Assembly: GCF_049943955.1 (NCBI RefSeq)
Contig: NZ_JBNFTW010000004.1
Location: 186,001 to 250,000 of the forward strand
Direction of reading: 5' to 3'
DNA: 64,000 bases
Origin: Desulfosporosinus sp049943955
GTDB lineage: Bacteria > Bacillota > Desulfitobacteriia > Desulfitobacteriales > Desulfitobacteriaceae
Below, piece after piece: positions 24,635-33,702 of the stretch. The position numbers and the translations under genes were made by a program. The notes under the pieces are model-generated. The model saw nothing but the letters and a program-made list of their open reading frames with translations. It had not been told where the DNA came from and made no database searches. Within the stretch, counting starts at the first letter, position 1; every line of letters begins with the position of its first letter.

Positions 24635-26410
24635 TTGCGTGTTCTCTTGGTGGCGCTTAATGCCAAATATGTCCATACAAATTTAGCCCTTCGCTATTTG
24701 AAAGAAGGTCTTTTGTGTTCCGTAACTTCCGATGTAATTTTGCGAGAATATAGTATTAATGATCGTCCAGAGCGTATTGCCGGGGAAATCTATGAAACCG
24801 GGGCCGATGTCATCGGCTTCTCATGTTACATTTGGAACATTAAGGAAGTCTTGAATGTCATTCGGCAGCTGCATCCCGTCTGCCCTGATGTTCGCTTCGT
24901 GCTCGGGGGCCCGGAGGTATCCTATGACGTCGAGGACCTGTTAAGCTCTCATCAAGAGGTGGATGCGGTAATCATCGGTGAAGGGGAGAAATCCTTTAAT
25001 GATCTGCTTTTAGCCTGGCAGAAGGGAGAGGACCTTTCTCAGGTTGAGGGCGCAGCCTGGAAGCATAACGGGAAAGTGATCGTTAATCCTCCCAGTGATA
25101 AATTACCGGATTTAAATGAACTTCCTTTTCCCTATGAGAATGATGAGGATTTTTCCGGCCGCATTGTTTATGTTGAAACGACTCGAGGTTGTCCTTTTTC
25201 CTGTCAGTATTGTCTGTCCTCTACCTTTCAGGGCGTTCGTTATTTGGAGCCCGAAGGGTTTCGCCGTATGTTTCGCCGCCTTATAAGTCAAGGTGCGCGT
25301 ACAATTAAGTTTGTTGACCGTACCTTTAATGCCCATAAACGACATGCTTTTAAGATTTTAGATGTTGTTCGCGAAGAGTGCAGTTCTCTGGGATTATCCA
25401 GTCAGGTGCGGGTTCACTGTGAAATAGCAGGGGATCTGTTAGATGACGAATGGATGGATTTTTTCAGGAATTATCCCCAAGGTTTGATTCAACTGGAAAT
25501 TGGTGTCCAGTCGACCTATCAACCTACATTAGAAATTGTTGCTCGGCATCAGGATTTTGAAACTTGGAAAAAATATGTTCCTATAATGAAGGAACTGCAA
25601 ATTCCTTTGCACCTGGATTTGATTGCCGGTCTGCCTCTCGAAAATTGGTCAAATTTCCGGAATTCCTTCAATGACGTTTACGCAGTCAAACCGGATATGC
25701 TCCAACTTGGATTTCTGAAAGTTCTAAAAGGATCAGGCCTGCGTCTGAACAGTCAAAAATATGGCCTTCTGTTTAACCCTGAGCCTCCATATACTATTTT
25801 AGAAACAGCAGTATTGTCGCATAAAGAAATGCTTCAATTGCAGCGTATGGAAGAGGTCCTTGACAAATATTATAATTCGGGAAAGTTCGTTCATGCTTTG
25901 CGGGAAGCCCTTCACATGTTTCCTACGGCCTTTGACTTCTACCATGAATTGGCCGAGTATTGGAAAAAAAACGGTTGGTTTCAGCGCTTATGGCCGGGTA
26001 AAGCATTATTTGATAAATTGTGGGAGTTTATGGAATGGGTTCAATCCCAAAGGGAAAGTTCATTAAACTTCGCAGCCCCGGGCCGGAAAGCGTTTCTGGA
26101 TGCTCTGCGTTTCGACTATTATTTATGGGAACGCCCTAAAACCCTTCCTGACTACTTTGTCAGGAGCGAAGGGCAAGAAGAACGGCCCAACGGCGGGGAA
26201 TCAAAGGGCAGCGGCGAAGAGATTCAGCGAGATGGTCACTGGGCCAATGTTGTTCCTGAGTTTGCAGCCATGGATCGTCGCCAGTGGAATCGCAATACAG
26301 CCGTGGCTTATTTCGAGACAGATGTCTTAAAGGTGGGTGAATCTGGTTCCGGCTGGTTTCTTTTCCTTTATCAGCAGGGCCAAGTCAGAACTTATCGCTA
26401 TCACGTATGA
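24635..26410 (+). CDS. B12-binding domain radical SAM protein with DUF4080-type C-terminus
   Basis: A 591-residue protein with an N-terminal cobalamin-binding Rossmann domain (about residues 1-140: LLVALNAKYVHTNLALRYL, GADVIGFSCYIWN, FVLGGPEVSYDVE, AVIIGEGEKSF). A radical SAM domain follows (about 175-390) with the 4Fe-4S motif CPFSCQYC (about 187-194), and then a helical C-terminal region of the DUF4080 kind. Family members of known function are methylases or carbon-skeleton enzymes, but this subgroup has no assigned reaction. TTG 24635 has GGGGGA upstream. The promoter is of sigma-54 type, so expression needs an enhancer-binding protein not found in this window. The lipoprotein gene follows at once and may be cotranscribed. 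Confidence 0.85.
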   Translation: MRVLLVALNAKYVHTNLALRYLKEGLLCSVTSDVILREYSINDRPERIAGEIYETGADVIGFSCYIWNIKEVLNVIRQLHPVCPDVRFVLGGPEVSYDVEDLLSSHQEVDAVIIGEGEKSFNDLLLAWQKGEDLSQVEGAAWKHNGKVIVNPPSDKLPDLNELPFPYENDEDFSGRIVYVETTRGCPFSCQYCLSSTFQGVRYLEPEGFRRMFRRLISQGARTIKFVDRTFNAHKRHAFKILDVVREECSSLGLSSQVRVHCEIAGDLLDDEWMDFFRNYPQGLIQLEIGVQSTYQPTLEIVARHQDFETWKKYVPIMKELQIPLHLDLIAGLPLENWSNFRNSFNDVYAVKPDMLQLGFLKVLKGSGLRLNSQKYGLLFNPEPPYTILETAVLSHKEMLQLQRMEEVLDKYYNSGKFVHALREALHMFPTAFDFYHELAEYWKKNGWFQRLWPGKALFDKLWEFMEWVQSQRESSLNFAAPGRKAFLDALRFDYYLWERPKTLPDYFVRSEGQEERPNGGESKGSGEEIQRDGHWANVVPEFAAMDRRQWNRNTAVAYFETDVLKVGESGSGWFLFLYQQGQVRTYRYHV

Positions 26411-26425
26411 ATGGAGTGCAGAACC

Positions 26426-27607
26426 ATGATTTCCCGTACTCTACCCCGCAGTATTTTCTGCTTATTAATCATCATTTTCTTAGTTATCGGCTGCTCTCAG
26501 GCACCTCAGACGGGAGAGCCCGGCGGTCAGGCTCCTGCCGTCATAGAAGTTTGGCATTCACTTCTCGGGGCTCAGGCGGATGCCTTAGAGGCCCAGGCTG
26601 AGGCCATAACGAAAGCTCATCCGGAGGTGATTGTTAAACTTAAATATATTCCCGAAGAGAAGTTTGCAGCCTTTTCTTATCAGGCCGAAGCAGGCGGAGA
26701 GGGACCGGAAATTTTCATTGCCCGGCGGGAAGTTATTCGTCAGCTCTATGGTCAGGGAACGTTAGCCAAGACTGCTTATTCGGATCAAGAAAGCTTTCCC
26801 GCTGCTTCGACCGGTTTTCGCTTTGGAGATACCCAATATGCCTTACCATGGTTAACAGATGTTCCTCTGCTTTATTACAGAACAGATATGGTTAGTGCTC
26901 CGGGTACTCTTGCCGACCTTTTTTCCTCCCAAGGAGGCACTTCTGTCCTGGCGGCGGATACTGCGACCCTTTCCGCTTGGTGGAATGGGCAAGGCGGAAA
27001 GTTGATGAACGCGGGGAAACCCTCTCTGGATGATCCCAGTAATCTTGCGTTTTTACAGCAGTTGATGGCCTGGCAAAGCGCAAAGACTCTTAGAATTGAT
27101 CCTCAGGCCATGTCTGCCTTTGCAGATGGTCAAACGCCCTATGTGATTGCAGGAGCGAGCCAGGCAGCACTTTTAAATCAGAAAAAGGTCCCCTGGGGAT
27201 GTATTTCCCTGGCCGATCTAACGGCGGGTCAGGGAGAGCCCCTTTTAGGTTTAACCTTCGGGATTGCGAATTCCGCCATCATGACGAATGATCTTGGCCC
27301 GGAGATTCAAATTGTTGAAAAGGCACTTCTGCAGCCTGAGGCTGAGGGGGCTCTTGTCAAGGCAGGATCCCTTCTGCCGGCAAATACTGCTTATTATAAG
27401 CTTCCCGAAGCCCAAACGGGAGTCTTCCCCCAAGCTTATCGAGCTCTTTCAAAGGCCTGGGTCTTAGCGGGCAATGCTCAGGAGTGGAACTTGATTTCTC
27501 TTCAGGATACAGCCTGGAGCAGTGCTTTGACGGGAAGCCTCAGTCCGCAGGATGCCTTGACAAATGCCCAGACTCAAGCCTTGAAAGCTTTAACAAAAAG
27601 TACTTAG
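26426..27607 (+). CDS. Extracellular solute-binding lipoprotein (family 1)
   Basis: A 393-residue lipoprotein with an N-terminal signal (SIFCLLIIIFLVIGC) whose Cys is the lipidation site. The mature part is a two-lobed family 1 solute-binding fold: IEVWHSLLGAQADALEAQAEAI, VIVKLKYIPEEKFAAF, GPEIFIARREVIRQLYGQGTL, ALPWLTDVPLLYYRTDM. ATG 26426 is preferred over ATG 26411 because GGAG lies 9 bases before it. No permease or ATPase gene is adjacent, so it is an orphan binding protein, possibly sharing a permease encoded elsewhere. It is close behind the radical SAM gene and ends 33 bases before rapZ. Confidence 0.85.
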   Translation: MISRTLPRSIFCLLIIIFLVIGCSQAPQTGEPGGQAPAVIEVWHSLLGAQADALEAQAEAITKAHPEVIVKLKYIPEEKFAAFSYQAEAGGEGPEIFIARREVIRQLYGQGTLAKTAYSDQESFPAASTGFRFGDTQYALPWLTDVPLLYYRTDMVSAPGTLADLFSSQGGTSVLAADTATLSAWWNGQGGKLMNAGKPSLDDPSNLAFLQQLMAWQSAKTLRIDPQAMSAFADGQTPYVIAGASQAALLNQKKVPWGCISLADLTAGQGEPLLGLTFGIANSAIMTNDLGPEIQIVEKALLQPEAEGALVKAGSLLPANTAYYKLPEAQTGVFPQAYRALSKAWVLAGNAQEWNLISLQDTAWSSALTGSLSPQDALTNAQTQALKALTKST

Positions 27608-27640
27608 ATTTGATATAAATTTGCAGAGGGGGTGAAAAGA

Positions 27641-28531
27641 ATGGATAAAGAAGGATTGGAAATTATTGTAATTACCGGTTTGTCCGGAGCTGGAAGAACT
27701 CAGGCTATGCAGAGTCTTGAGGATCAAGGGTTCTTCTGTGTTGACAATTTGCCTCCAACCTTTTTAGTAAAATTCGCCGAGCTATGTGCTCAATCTCGCG
27801 GCAAGGTTTCCAAAGCGGCTATTGTTTGCGACTTGCGGGGAGGGGAATTCTTTTCTTCCCTGAGTGAAGCATTAACCAATTTGGAGATAGAGGGGTTTCA
27901 TCTTCAAGTTCTCTTTTTAGATGCTTCGGATAAAACCTTGATCAGGCGCTATAAAGAATCTCGCCGTCGTCATCCCTTGTCACCTCAAGGAAGAGTCTTA
28001 GACGGGATTCAGGCAGAACGTCAGCAACTCGAAGAGTTAAGGATTCGAGCGGATGAAATTATTGACACCTCCGATTTAACGGCCTCACAGCTTCGGGCTA
28101 AGGTTGCCGAACGTTTTGCTAAAGGGCAAGGCAGGCAGATGGCGGTATCTGTAATTTCCTTTGGTTTCAAATATGGAATACCTCTTGATGCTGATTTACT
28201 GATGGATGTTAGATTTTTGCCTAACCCGTTTTATGTAGAATTATTGCGTCCTTTGACGGGCGAAGATAAGTTAGTACAGGATTATGTTTTTGGCAATCAA
28301 ATGGCTCAGGAATTTATGGAAAAATATTTGGCGTTGCTCGAATATATTCTTCCTAACTATGTGAAAGAAGGAAAAACTCATTTAGTCATCGGCATCGGCT
28401 GTACAGGCGGTCAGCATCGTTCCGTGGCTATCGCTGAACGGGTTGGACAATTTTTAAGGGAACGCAATTATGCAATTAGTATTAAACATCGGGATGCCGC
28501 AAAAAATCGGAAGGGCGGAACCCCTCGATGA
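27641..28531 (+). CDS. rapZ: RapZ/YvcJ family nucleotide-binding protein
   Basis: A 296-residue P-loop protein that in other bacteria binds small RNAs or UDP-GlcNAc-linked signals and controls cell-wall precursor supply. The N-terminal P-loop reads GLSGAGRTQAM (about residues 12-22), with Arg in place of the Walker A Lys, a variant also seen in actinobacterial RapZ. Then come FFCVDNLPP (about 31-39) and the C-terminal FGFKYGIP, DVRFLPNPFY and GCTGGQHRSVAIAE (about 254-267). ATG 27641 is preferred to GTG 27632, which is part of the AGAGGGGGTG binding site. It overlaps yvcK by 4 bases. Confidence 0.95.
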   Translation: MDKEGLEIIVITGLSGAGRTQAMQSLEDQGFFCVDNLPPTFLVKFAELCAQSRGKVSKAAIVCDLRGGEFFSSLSEALTNLEIEGFHLQVLFLDASDKTLIRRYKESRRRHPLSPQGRVLDGIQAERQQLEELRIRADEIIDTSDLTASQLRAKVAERFAKGQGRQMAVSVISFGFKYGIPLDADLLMDVRFLPNPFYVELLRPLTGEDKLVQDYVFGNQMAQEFMEKYLALLEYILPNYVKEGKTHLVIGIGCTGGQHRSVAIAERVGQFLRERNYAISIKHRDAAKNRKGGTPR

Positions 28532-29901
28532 GAAGTGGAAGACATGAGAAGATTGCTCAGTATCTGAAATGGCTTTACCCAAATTTGAAAGTGAAACGAT
28601 GGTTCCTGGTAGCAGTCTTTGGAATTTTTCTATTCGCTACGGGTTTTGCCGTTATGAATGATGGGGTAGCCTTGGGATATGCGGAATTGCAATTTCGGGA
28701 GATAATTTATCATCTTACCGGAAGCACTCAACACGTAGCTATACCGACAGGTTTGATTATAAGTGTCCTTGGGGTTTTAGCAATTGCCATCGGTTTTAAA
28801 CGCATGCTGTATTCAATTATTTCCGGTGTTTTACCGGGAAATGAAGGTAAAATTGTTGATGTGATTTATGCCCGGCAACATTTAATGAGAGGCCCAAAGA
28901 TTGTTGTTGTAGGAGGGGGCACGGGGCTGTCATCACTTCTGCGCGGTTTAAAACACTATACGCGCAATCTCACAGCGATCGTAACGGTTTCCGATGATGG
29001 CGGAAGTTCTGGACGCTTACGCGAAGAAATGGGCATTCAGCCGCCGGGTGATGTGCGCAACTGTTTAGTGGCTCTCGCGGACACCGAAGATATTATGGAT
29101 ACGTTGTTTTCTTATCGCTTTGAAAGCGGGACTCTCGAAGGCCATAGTCTGGGAAACTTGCTTTTGGCAGGGCTGACCGATACTTTTGGCGATTTTCAAA
29201 AGGGAATCGAACGAGTCAGTAAAGTCTTTGCTCTGCGCGGCAAGGTTTTTCCTTCGACCTTGGAACAAGTCGAGTTAATGGCAGATTTCGAAGATGGACG
29301 GCATGTAAGAGGCGAGACTTCTGTGCGGGAAACTGATGGTAAGATCTGTCGGGTTTCTTTAAATCCCAGCAGCTGTACTCCTCTACCTGGTGCCCTGAAG
29401 GCTCTGGAAGAGGCCGATCTTATTGTTTTAGGCCCTGGGAGTCTCTATACCAGCGTTTTGCCGAATCTCTTGGTTGACGGTCTTCGCAATAAAATACGAA
29501 AGGTCAATGCTCCCTGTGTTTACGTCTGTAATGTTATGACTGAAAAAGGGGAAACTGATGGCTATAGTGTGTCTGACCATTTGAAAGCAATCCTGGATCA
29601 CTGCGGACCTGGTTTTGTAGATGCAGTATTGGCCACCAAAGGAGAAATTACGGCCTCAATTTTGCAGCGCTACGTTGAGGAAGACGCTGTTCCTGTTGCC
29701 ACGGACCCTAAAGAAGTGGAACGGTTAGGTGCCAGGTATTTTGAAGCCAACCTTGTACAGGAGAGAAATGTCGTTCGTCATGATCCCGATCTTCTGGCGA
29801 AAGAGCTCATCCGTTTACTGTTTCGCTTAAAACCTATGGGTGAACGTATTGCTCTAGTCGATGCTTATTTATTATCCCAGAAGCTCCGTAAAAATTCGTA
29901 A
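28528..29901 (+). CDS. yvcK: Gluconeogenesis/morphogenesis factor YvcK (CofD-like)
   Basis: A 457-residue protein with two N-terminal TM segments (about residues 23-42 and 72-90) followed by a CofD-like Rossmann domain (about 125-450): VVVGGGTGLSSLLRGLK, AIVTVSDDGGSSGRLREE, PPGDVRNCLVALAD, EGHSLGNLLLAGL, GPGSLYTSVLPNLLV. In B. subtilis YvcK binds UDP-sugars and is needed for growth on gluconeogenic carbon and for normal cell shape. The membrane-anchored form seen here is longer than the soluble Bacillus protein. ATGA overlap with rapZ indicates coupling; whiA follows. Confidence 0.95.
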   Translation: MRSGRHEKIAQYLKWLYPNLKVKRWFLVAVFGIFLFATGFAVMNDGVALGYAELQFREIIYHLTGSTQHVAIPTGLIISVLGVLAIAIGFKRMLYSIISGVLPGNEGKIVDVIYARQHLMRGPKIVVVGGGTGLSSLLRGLKHYTRNLTAIVTVSDDGGSSGRLREEMGIQPPGDVRNCLVALADTEDIMDTLFSYRFESGTLEGHSLGNLLLAGLTDTFGDFQKGIERVSKVFALRGKVFPSTLEQVELMADFEDGRHVRGETSVRETDGKICRVSLNPSSCTPLPGALKALEEADLIVLGPGSLYTSVLPNLLVDGLRNKIRKVNAPCVYVCNVMTEKGETDGYSVSDHLKAILDHCGPGFVDAVLATKGEITASILQRYVEEDAVPVATDPKEVERLGARYFEANLVQERNVVRHDPDLLAKELIRLLFRLKPMGERIALVDAYLLSQKLRKNS

Positions 29902-29969
29902 AGGTTTTATAATTAAGTGAGTCAAGCTTCTATCCTGGTGTTCAAACCTCGATAAAGGAGGGCTGATCA

Positions 29970-30929
29970 TTGTCCTTTAGTGCTGTAACCAAAGAAGAGT
30001 TGGCACGCTTATCCGAACAAAAACCGTGTTGTGAGCTGGCAGAATTAGCGGCTTTAGTTCGCATGGATGGTACCCTTCAAATCAGTGCTCATCAACAATA
30101 CACCCTGAATGTTATCACGGAAAGTGCTCCTGTAGCCCGTAAAATTTATCGCTTAGCCAAAGATGTCCTTAAGCGGCCCGTAGATATTGTTGTCCGGCGT
30201 AAATTAAGGCTGCGCAAGAATAATTCCTATATGGTTCGAATTTATCCCCGGGGAGCAGAAGACTTGCAGAATCTCGGCTTGCTTAATGAAGATGGGCAAA
30301 TATACCATGGCATTTTGCCGGATTTAATCAAGAAACGTTGTGATCAAAAGGCTTACTTGCGGGGGGCTTTCTTGGCCGGAGGTTCCATTAATAATCCTGA
30401 AGGAACCTATCACTTGGAAATCGTAAGTAATGACGAAGAACATGCCCAAGCATTATGCCAGTTGGTTAATCGCTTTAAATTAGGGGCCAAAGTTAGTATG
30501 CGGAAGCACTGGTATGTCGTTTATATTAAAGAAAGTGAACGAATTGTGGAGTTTCTCGGCTTTATTGGAGCACATCACGCCCTTTTGGAATTTGAAAATG
30601 TCCGGGTTCTTAAAGATGTTCGCAATCAAGTTAACCGTCTTGTCAATTGCGAAACGGCAAATCTGGATAAAATTGTTGATGCTGCAGTAAGACAGCTGGA
30701 AAATATTCAGCTTATTCAAAATACAATCGGGCTTCAGGCCTTGCCGCCTACCCTGAAGGGTATGGCTGAACTGCGTTTGGAATATCCGGATGCCAGTTTA
30801 AAAGAGCTTGGTGAAATGCTTCAGCCTAAAGTCGGCAAATCAGGCGTTAATCATCGAATGCGCAAAATTGAAGAATTAGCCGAGCGAATTAGGAGCGCAA
30901 AGACAGGAAATTCTAAGTTAATGGTTTAA
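29970..30929 (+). CDS. whiA: Sporulation/division regulator WhiA
   Basis: A 319-residue DNA-binding protein with an N-terminal LAGLIDADG-derived domain (about residues 15-200, with LVRMDGTL and RGAFLAGGSINNPEG) and a C-terminal helix-turn-helix (about 235-310, including SLKELGEML and KSGVNHRMRKIEELAE). In Streptomyces it is a sporulation activator, and in Bacillus it affects division and chromosome segregation. The TTG start at 29970 sits behind AAAGGAGGG. rapZ-yvcK-whiA is a conserved Firmicute cluster; here crh is missing and rpoN comes next. Confidence 0.96.
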   Translation: MSFSAVTKEELARLSEQKPCCELAELAALVRMDGTLQISAHQQYTLNVITESAPVARKIYRLAKDVLKRPVDIVVRRKLRLRKNNSYMVRIYPRGAEDLQNLGLLNEDGQIYHGILPDLIKKRCDQKAYLRGAFLAGGSINNPEGTYHLEIVSNDEEHAQALCQLVNRFKLGAKVSMRKHWYVVYIKESERIVEFLGFIGAHHALLEFENVRVLKDVRNQVNRLVNCETANLDKIVDAAVRQLENIQLIQNTIGLQALPPTLKGMAELRLEYPDASLKELGEMLQPKVGKSGVNHRMRKIEELAERIRSAKTGNSKLMV

Positions 30930-30970
30930 ATTTTGATCCCGCGACATTAAGAGGAGATGGGGGGGATTAG

Positions 30971-32371
30971 GTGCGGTTAGGATATGGCTTAAGTTTAGAG
31001 CAGACTCAAAAACTAATTATGACTCCGGAATTGCGACAGGCGATTACGATTTTACAATTGTCCGCACTTGAATTGTCCACATATGTTGAGGAACAGCTGT
31101 TAGAGAACCCTTTACTGGAAACACAGGAAGAAAATTTGGATGTTAAAGGTGAAACGGAGCACAGCAGTGCGGAAGAAAGTCCTTCAGATGATAAATGGGA
31201 TGTTGATTGGCAGGATTACTTTCATGATCAAGATGAAAATCGTTCTCGGCAGGAACGGGTAACTCCAGACGAAAGGCAGCGATTTGATCCTTTTATAGCG
31301 GCTGCTCCGACCCTTCAGGAGCATTTGCTGGAACAACTTCATGTTCAAAAAATTTCCGCCCCTTTAAACGTCGCTGAGTATATTGTTGGGAACCTTAATG
31401 ATAATGGTGGTTTGACCTTGACCCCGGAAGATATAGCCCGGGAGACTCATGTTCCTCTGGAAACAGCGGAAATGGCCTTGGCGGCCGTGCAAACTCTGGA
31501 CCCATTAGGCGTAGGAGCACGAAGTCTTGAAGAATGCCTGAGACTTCAGCTTCCGCTTATTCCTAATTGCCCTCCGGAATTGTCTGAATTATTAAAGCAT
31601 CTTGAAGATCTGGCGGCAGGGCGGCTGCAAAAGATTGCCCATGCTCTGAAACTGTCAATTACTCGTGTTCAAGAACTTGCAGATATGATTCGAAAATTAG
31701 ACCCTAAGCCTGGTCTGCGTTTTTCTGGCCCTGGAGATGTGCGCTATATTGTTCCCGACGTTGTCATTGAAGAAATTGGCGGAGAGTTTATTATTTTGGT
31801 TAATGATGTTACTGTTCCTCGCCTGGGAATTAACAAAACCTACCGAGAAGCTCTCAGCCATGAGGGAGAAACGGATACCCGCAAGTTTGTAGAACAAAAG
31901 CTGAACGCGGCCGCCTGGTTGATTCGCAGCATTGAACAGCGGCGCTTAACACTCTATAAAGTTGCTAATGCCATTGTGAAATGGCAAACTGATTTTCTGC
32001 GCTTTGGTATTCACCATCTGAAACCACTCACCTTAAGGGACATTGCTGAGGAAATCGGGGTCCACGAGTCGACGGTCAGCCGTGCAACCTCTCATAAATA
32101 TGTTCAAACGCCGCGAGGAATTTACGAATTCAAGTTTTTCTTCGCCAACGGCATGGGGCGTGGTCATAGCAGTGAGTCAAGCATCACAACGGAGGAAATC
32201 AAGCTCGCCTTGAGAGAGATCATTTCTTCAGAGAACCCTAAGAGTCCTTACTCTGACCAGAAATTAGCGGATCTGCTCAAAGTTAAAAATATGGAAATCT
32301 CCAGGCGGACGGTAGCTAAGTATCGGGATGAATTGGGAATACCTACAGCAACGGTAAGAAAACGATATTGA
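30971..32371 (+). CDS. rpoN: RNA polymerase sigma-54 factor
   Basis: A 466-residue sigma-54 with three regions: the Gln/Leu-rich activator-contact region I (about 1-50, LSLEQTQKLIMTPELRQAI), a short acidic region II (about 55-115), and region III with the core-binding domain, an HTH (about 360-380, TLRDIAEEIGVHESTVSRA) and the RpoN box reading ISRRTVAKYRDELGIP (about 443-458), which reads the -24 element. GTG 30971 has GAGGAGATGGGGGG upstream. In this window a perfect -24/-12 promoter at 24573 is a likely target. Confidence 0.97.
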   Translation: MRLGYGLSLEQTQKLIMTPELRQAITILQLSALELSTYVEEQLLENPLLETQEENLDVKGETEHSSAEESPSDDKWDVDWQDYFHDQDENRSRQERVTPDERQRFDPFIAAAPTLQEHLLEQLHVQKISAPLNVAEYIVGNLNDNGGLTLTPEDIARETHVPLETAEMALAAVQTLDPLGVGARSLEECLRLQLPLIPNCPPELSELLKHLEDLAAGRLQKIAHALKLSITRVQELADMIRKLDPKPGLRFSGPGDVRYIVPDVVIEEIGGEFIILVNDVTVPRLGINKTYREALSHEGETDTRKFVEQKLNAAAWLIRSIEQRRLTLYKVANAIVKWQTDFLRFGIHHLKPLTLRDIAEEIGVHESTVSRATSHKYVQTPRGIYEFKFFFANGMGRGHSSESSITTEEIKLALREIISSENPKSPYSDQKLADLLKVKNMEISRRTVAKYRDELGIPTATVRKRY

Positions 32372-32938
32372 TGAAAAGCCTTCAATTTTGAGAATAACCA
32401 AAAGTACAGTTGCTTGAACGTTAATATTTCTAGTTCAGGAGAATAAAGGAATAAGAATTATCGGAAATTTTGTTATTTTAGTCTTGAAAAAGGTCAAAAG
32501 AAAGAATATACTGATATCACCGACAAGCAATACATCACTGGATTTCAAAAACTCATTAGACAATTTAAGATTGAGGCTAGAGTATTAGAGAAGCCGAGTT
32601 ATATTAGTTGTTCCTAAGAATGACTAGTGTAATTGGGCTTTTTGTTTTGTCTAATGAGGAGAGAAAATTCCGATATTAAAGAATTTTGCGTGAATTGCCT
32701 ATTGGTTATCGGGCCCGACCAACCAAATAGGAGAAGCAAGGGATGGCAATGATATTTGGAAATTAACTATAAATGAAAGGGGGTATAGGCTGTTCCAATA
32801 ATTTTATCAAATAGGCATTAATATATAGATAGACTGCTTTATTCAATCGTAAGATTCCTACGTCTAGAAGTGGGAGCGGTTCCCATACCCTCTTGAGCAA
32901 ACATAAAAAATAGCGTTAAGATTAAGGAGGACTTGAAT
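32372..32938. other. 567-bp spacer between rpoN and glpF: gene fragment, terminator and leader
   Basis: A start-less open frame (about 32460-32618) encodes about 50 residues containing EYTDITDKQYITGFQKLIRQ and looks like the tail of a lost gene; I do not recognise it. A long wobble-containing hairpin at 32591-32640 with a T run overlaps its end. The remaining 280 bases lead to glpF and contain a weak TGGGA/TCCCA dyad (about 32872-32886). No convincing promoter or cre site was found by eye. Confidence 0.4.
32591..32650 (+). terminator. Terminator downstream of rpoN
   Basis: AAGCCGAGTTATATTAGT (32591-32608) pairs with ACTAGTGTAATTGGGCTT (32623-32640) using several wobble pairs and one bulge, followed by TTTGTTTTG. 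Confidence 0.6.
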
Positions 32939-33658
32939 TTGGAAGCAAAATTTTTAGCCGAAATGATAGGTACGATGATCATCCTTCTCTTTGGATCAGG
33001 GGTAGTCGCCAACGTTCTGCTGAAGAAGACGAACGGAAATAACGGCGGTACATTTATGATTACCCTAGGCTGGGCGGTCGGCGTTCTTCTGGCAATTTAT
33101 GCTACAGGACCAATCAGCGGAGCACATTTGAATCCTGCTGTTACCATAGCTTTAGCGGTTATCGGACAATTCCCCTGGTCAGAAGTTCCCTTATATATTG
33201 CGGCTCAATTCATAGGAGCTTTTCTCGGTGCAGTTATTGTTTATTTTGCGTATCTGAAGCAATGGGAAGTTACGGATGATCCGGGATTAAAGTTGGGGGT
33301 TTTTAGTACGGCTCCCCAAATCCGCAGTTACGGAGCAAATTTATTAACCGAAATTATAGGCACTTTTGTTTTAGTTTTTGTCGGACTGGCCATCGGAATT
33401 TCCAAATCTGCAACAACGACAGGACTTAATCCTCTGTTATGGGGCTTCTTAATCTGGGGCCTTGGCGTATCCTTCGGCGGTCCGACAGGTTATGCTATTA
33501 ATCCGGCTCGTGACTTAGGACCCAGAATTGCTCACTTCATATTACCGATACACGGAAAAGGAAAATCGGATTGGGCCTACTCTTGGGTACCTGTTGTCGG
33601 CCCGATTATTGGTGGCGTACTCGGCGCTTTTCTCTACAAAATCGTTTACTTGGGCTAG
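32939..33658 (+). CDS. glpF: Glycerol facilitator (aquaglyceroporin)
   Basis: A 239-residue membrane channel for glycerol with six TM segments and two NPA half-helices: HLNPAVTIA (about residues 64-72) and AINPARDLGPR (about 182-192). The Asp after NPAR is a hallmark of glycerol-conducting channels as opposed to pure water channels. TTG 32939 (MEAKFLAEMIG) is chosen because AAGGAGG lies 8 bases before it; TTG 32933 is only 2 bases from it. It is the first gene of a glycerol regulon (glpF, K, A, B, C, P) reading in one direction. Confidence 0.95.
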   Translation: MEAKFLAEMIGTMIILLFGSGVVANVLLKKTNGNNGGTFMITLGWAVGVLLAIYATGPISGAHLNPAVTIALAVIGQFPWSEVPLYIAAQFIGAFLGAVIVYFAYLKQWEVTDDPGLKLGVFSTAPQIRSYGANLLTEIIGTFVLVFVGLAIGISKSATTTGLNPLLWGFLIWGLGVSFGGPTGYAINPARDLGPRIAHFILPIHGKGKSDWAYSWVPVVGPIIGGVLGAFLYKIVYLG

Positions 33659-33702
33659 AAACTCCTAGAAACTTGACTATAATTAGATGAGGAGGACTTA
33701 TT

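Noticed and set aside
27641..28531. RapZ considered inactive because its P-loop has Arg for Lys
   Set aside because: The same Arg variant occurs in other RapZ branches and all other motifs are intact.
32757..32938. Riboswitch or GlpP leader terminator upstream of glpF
   Set aside because: Only a 5-bp dyad without a T run is present; not enough to call.
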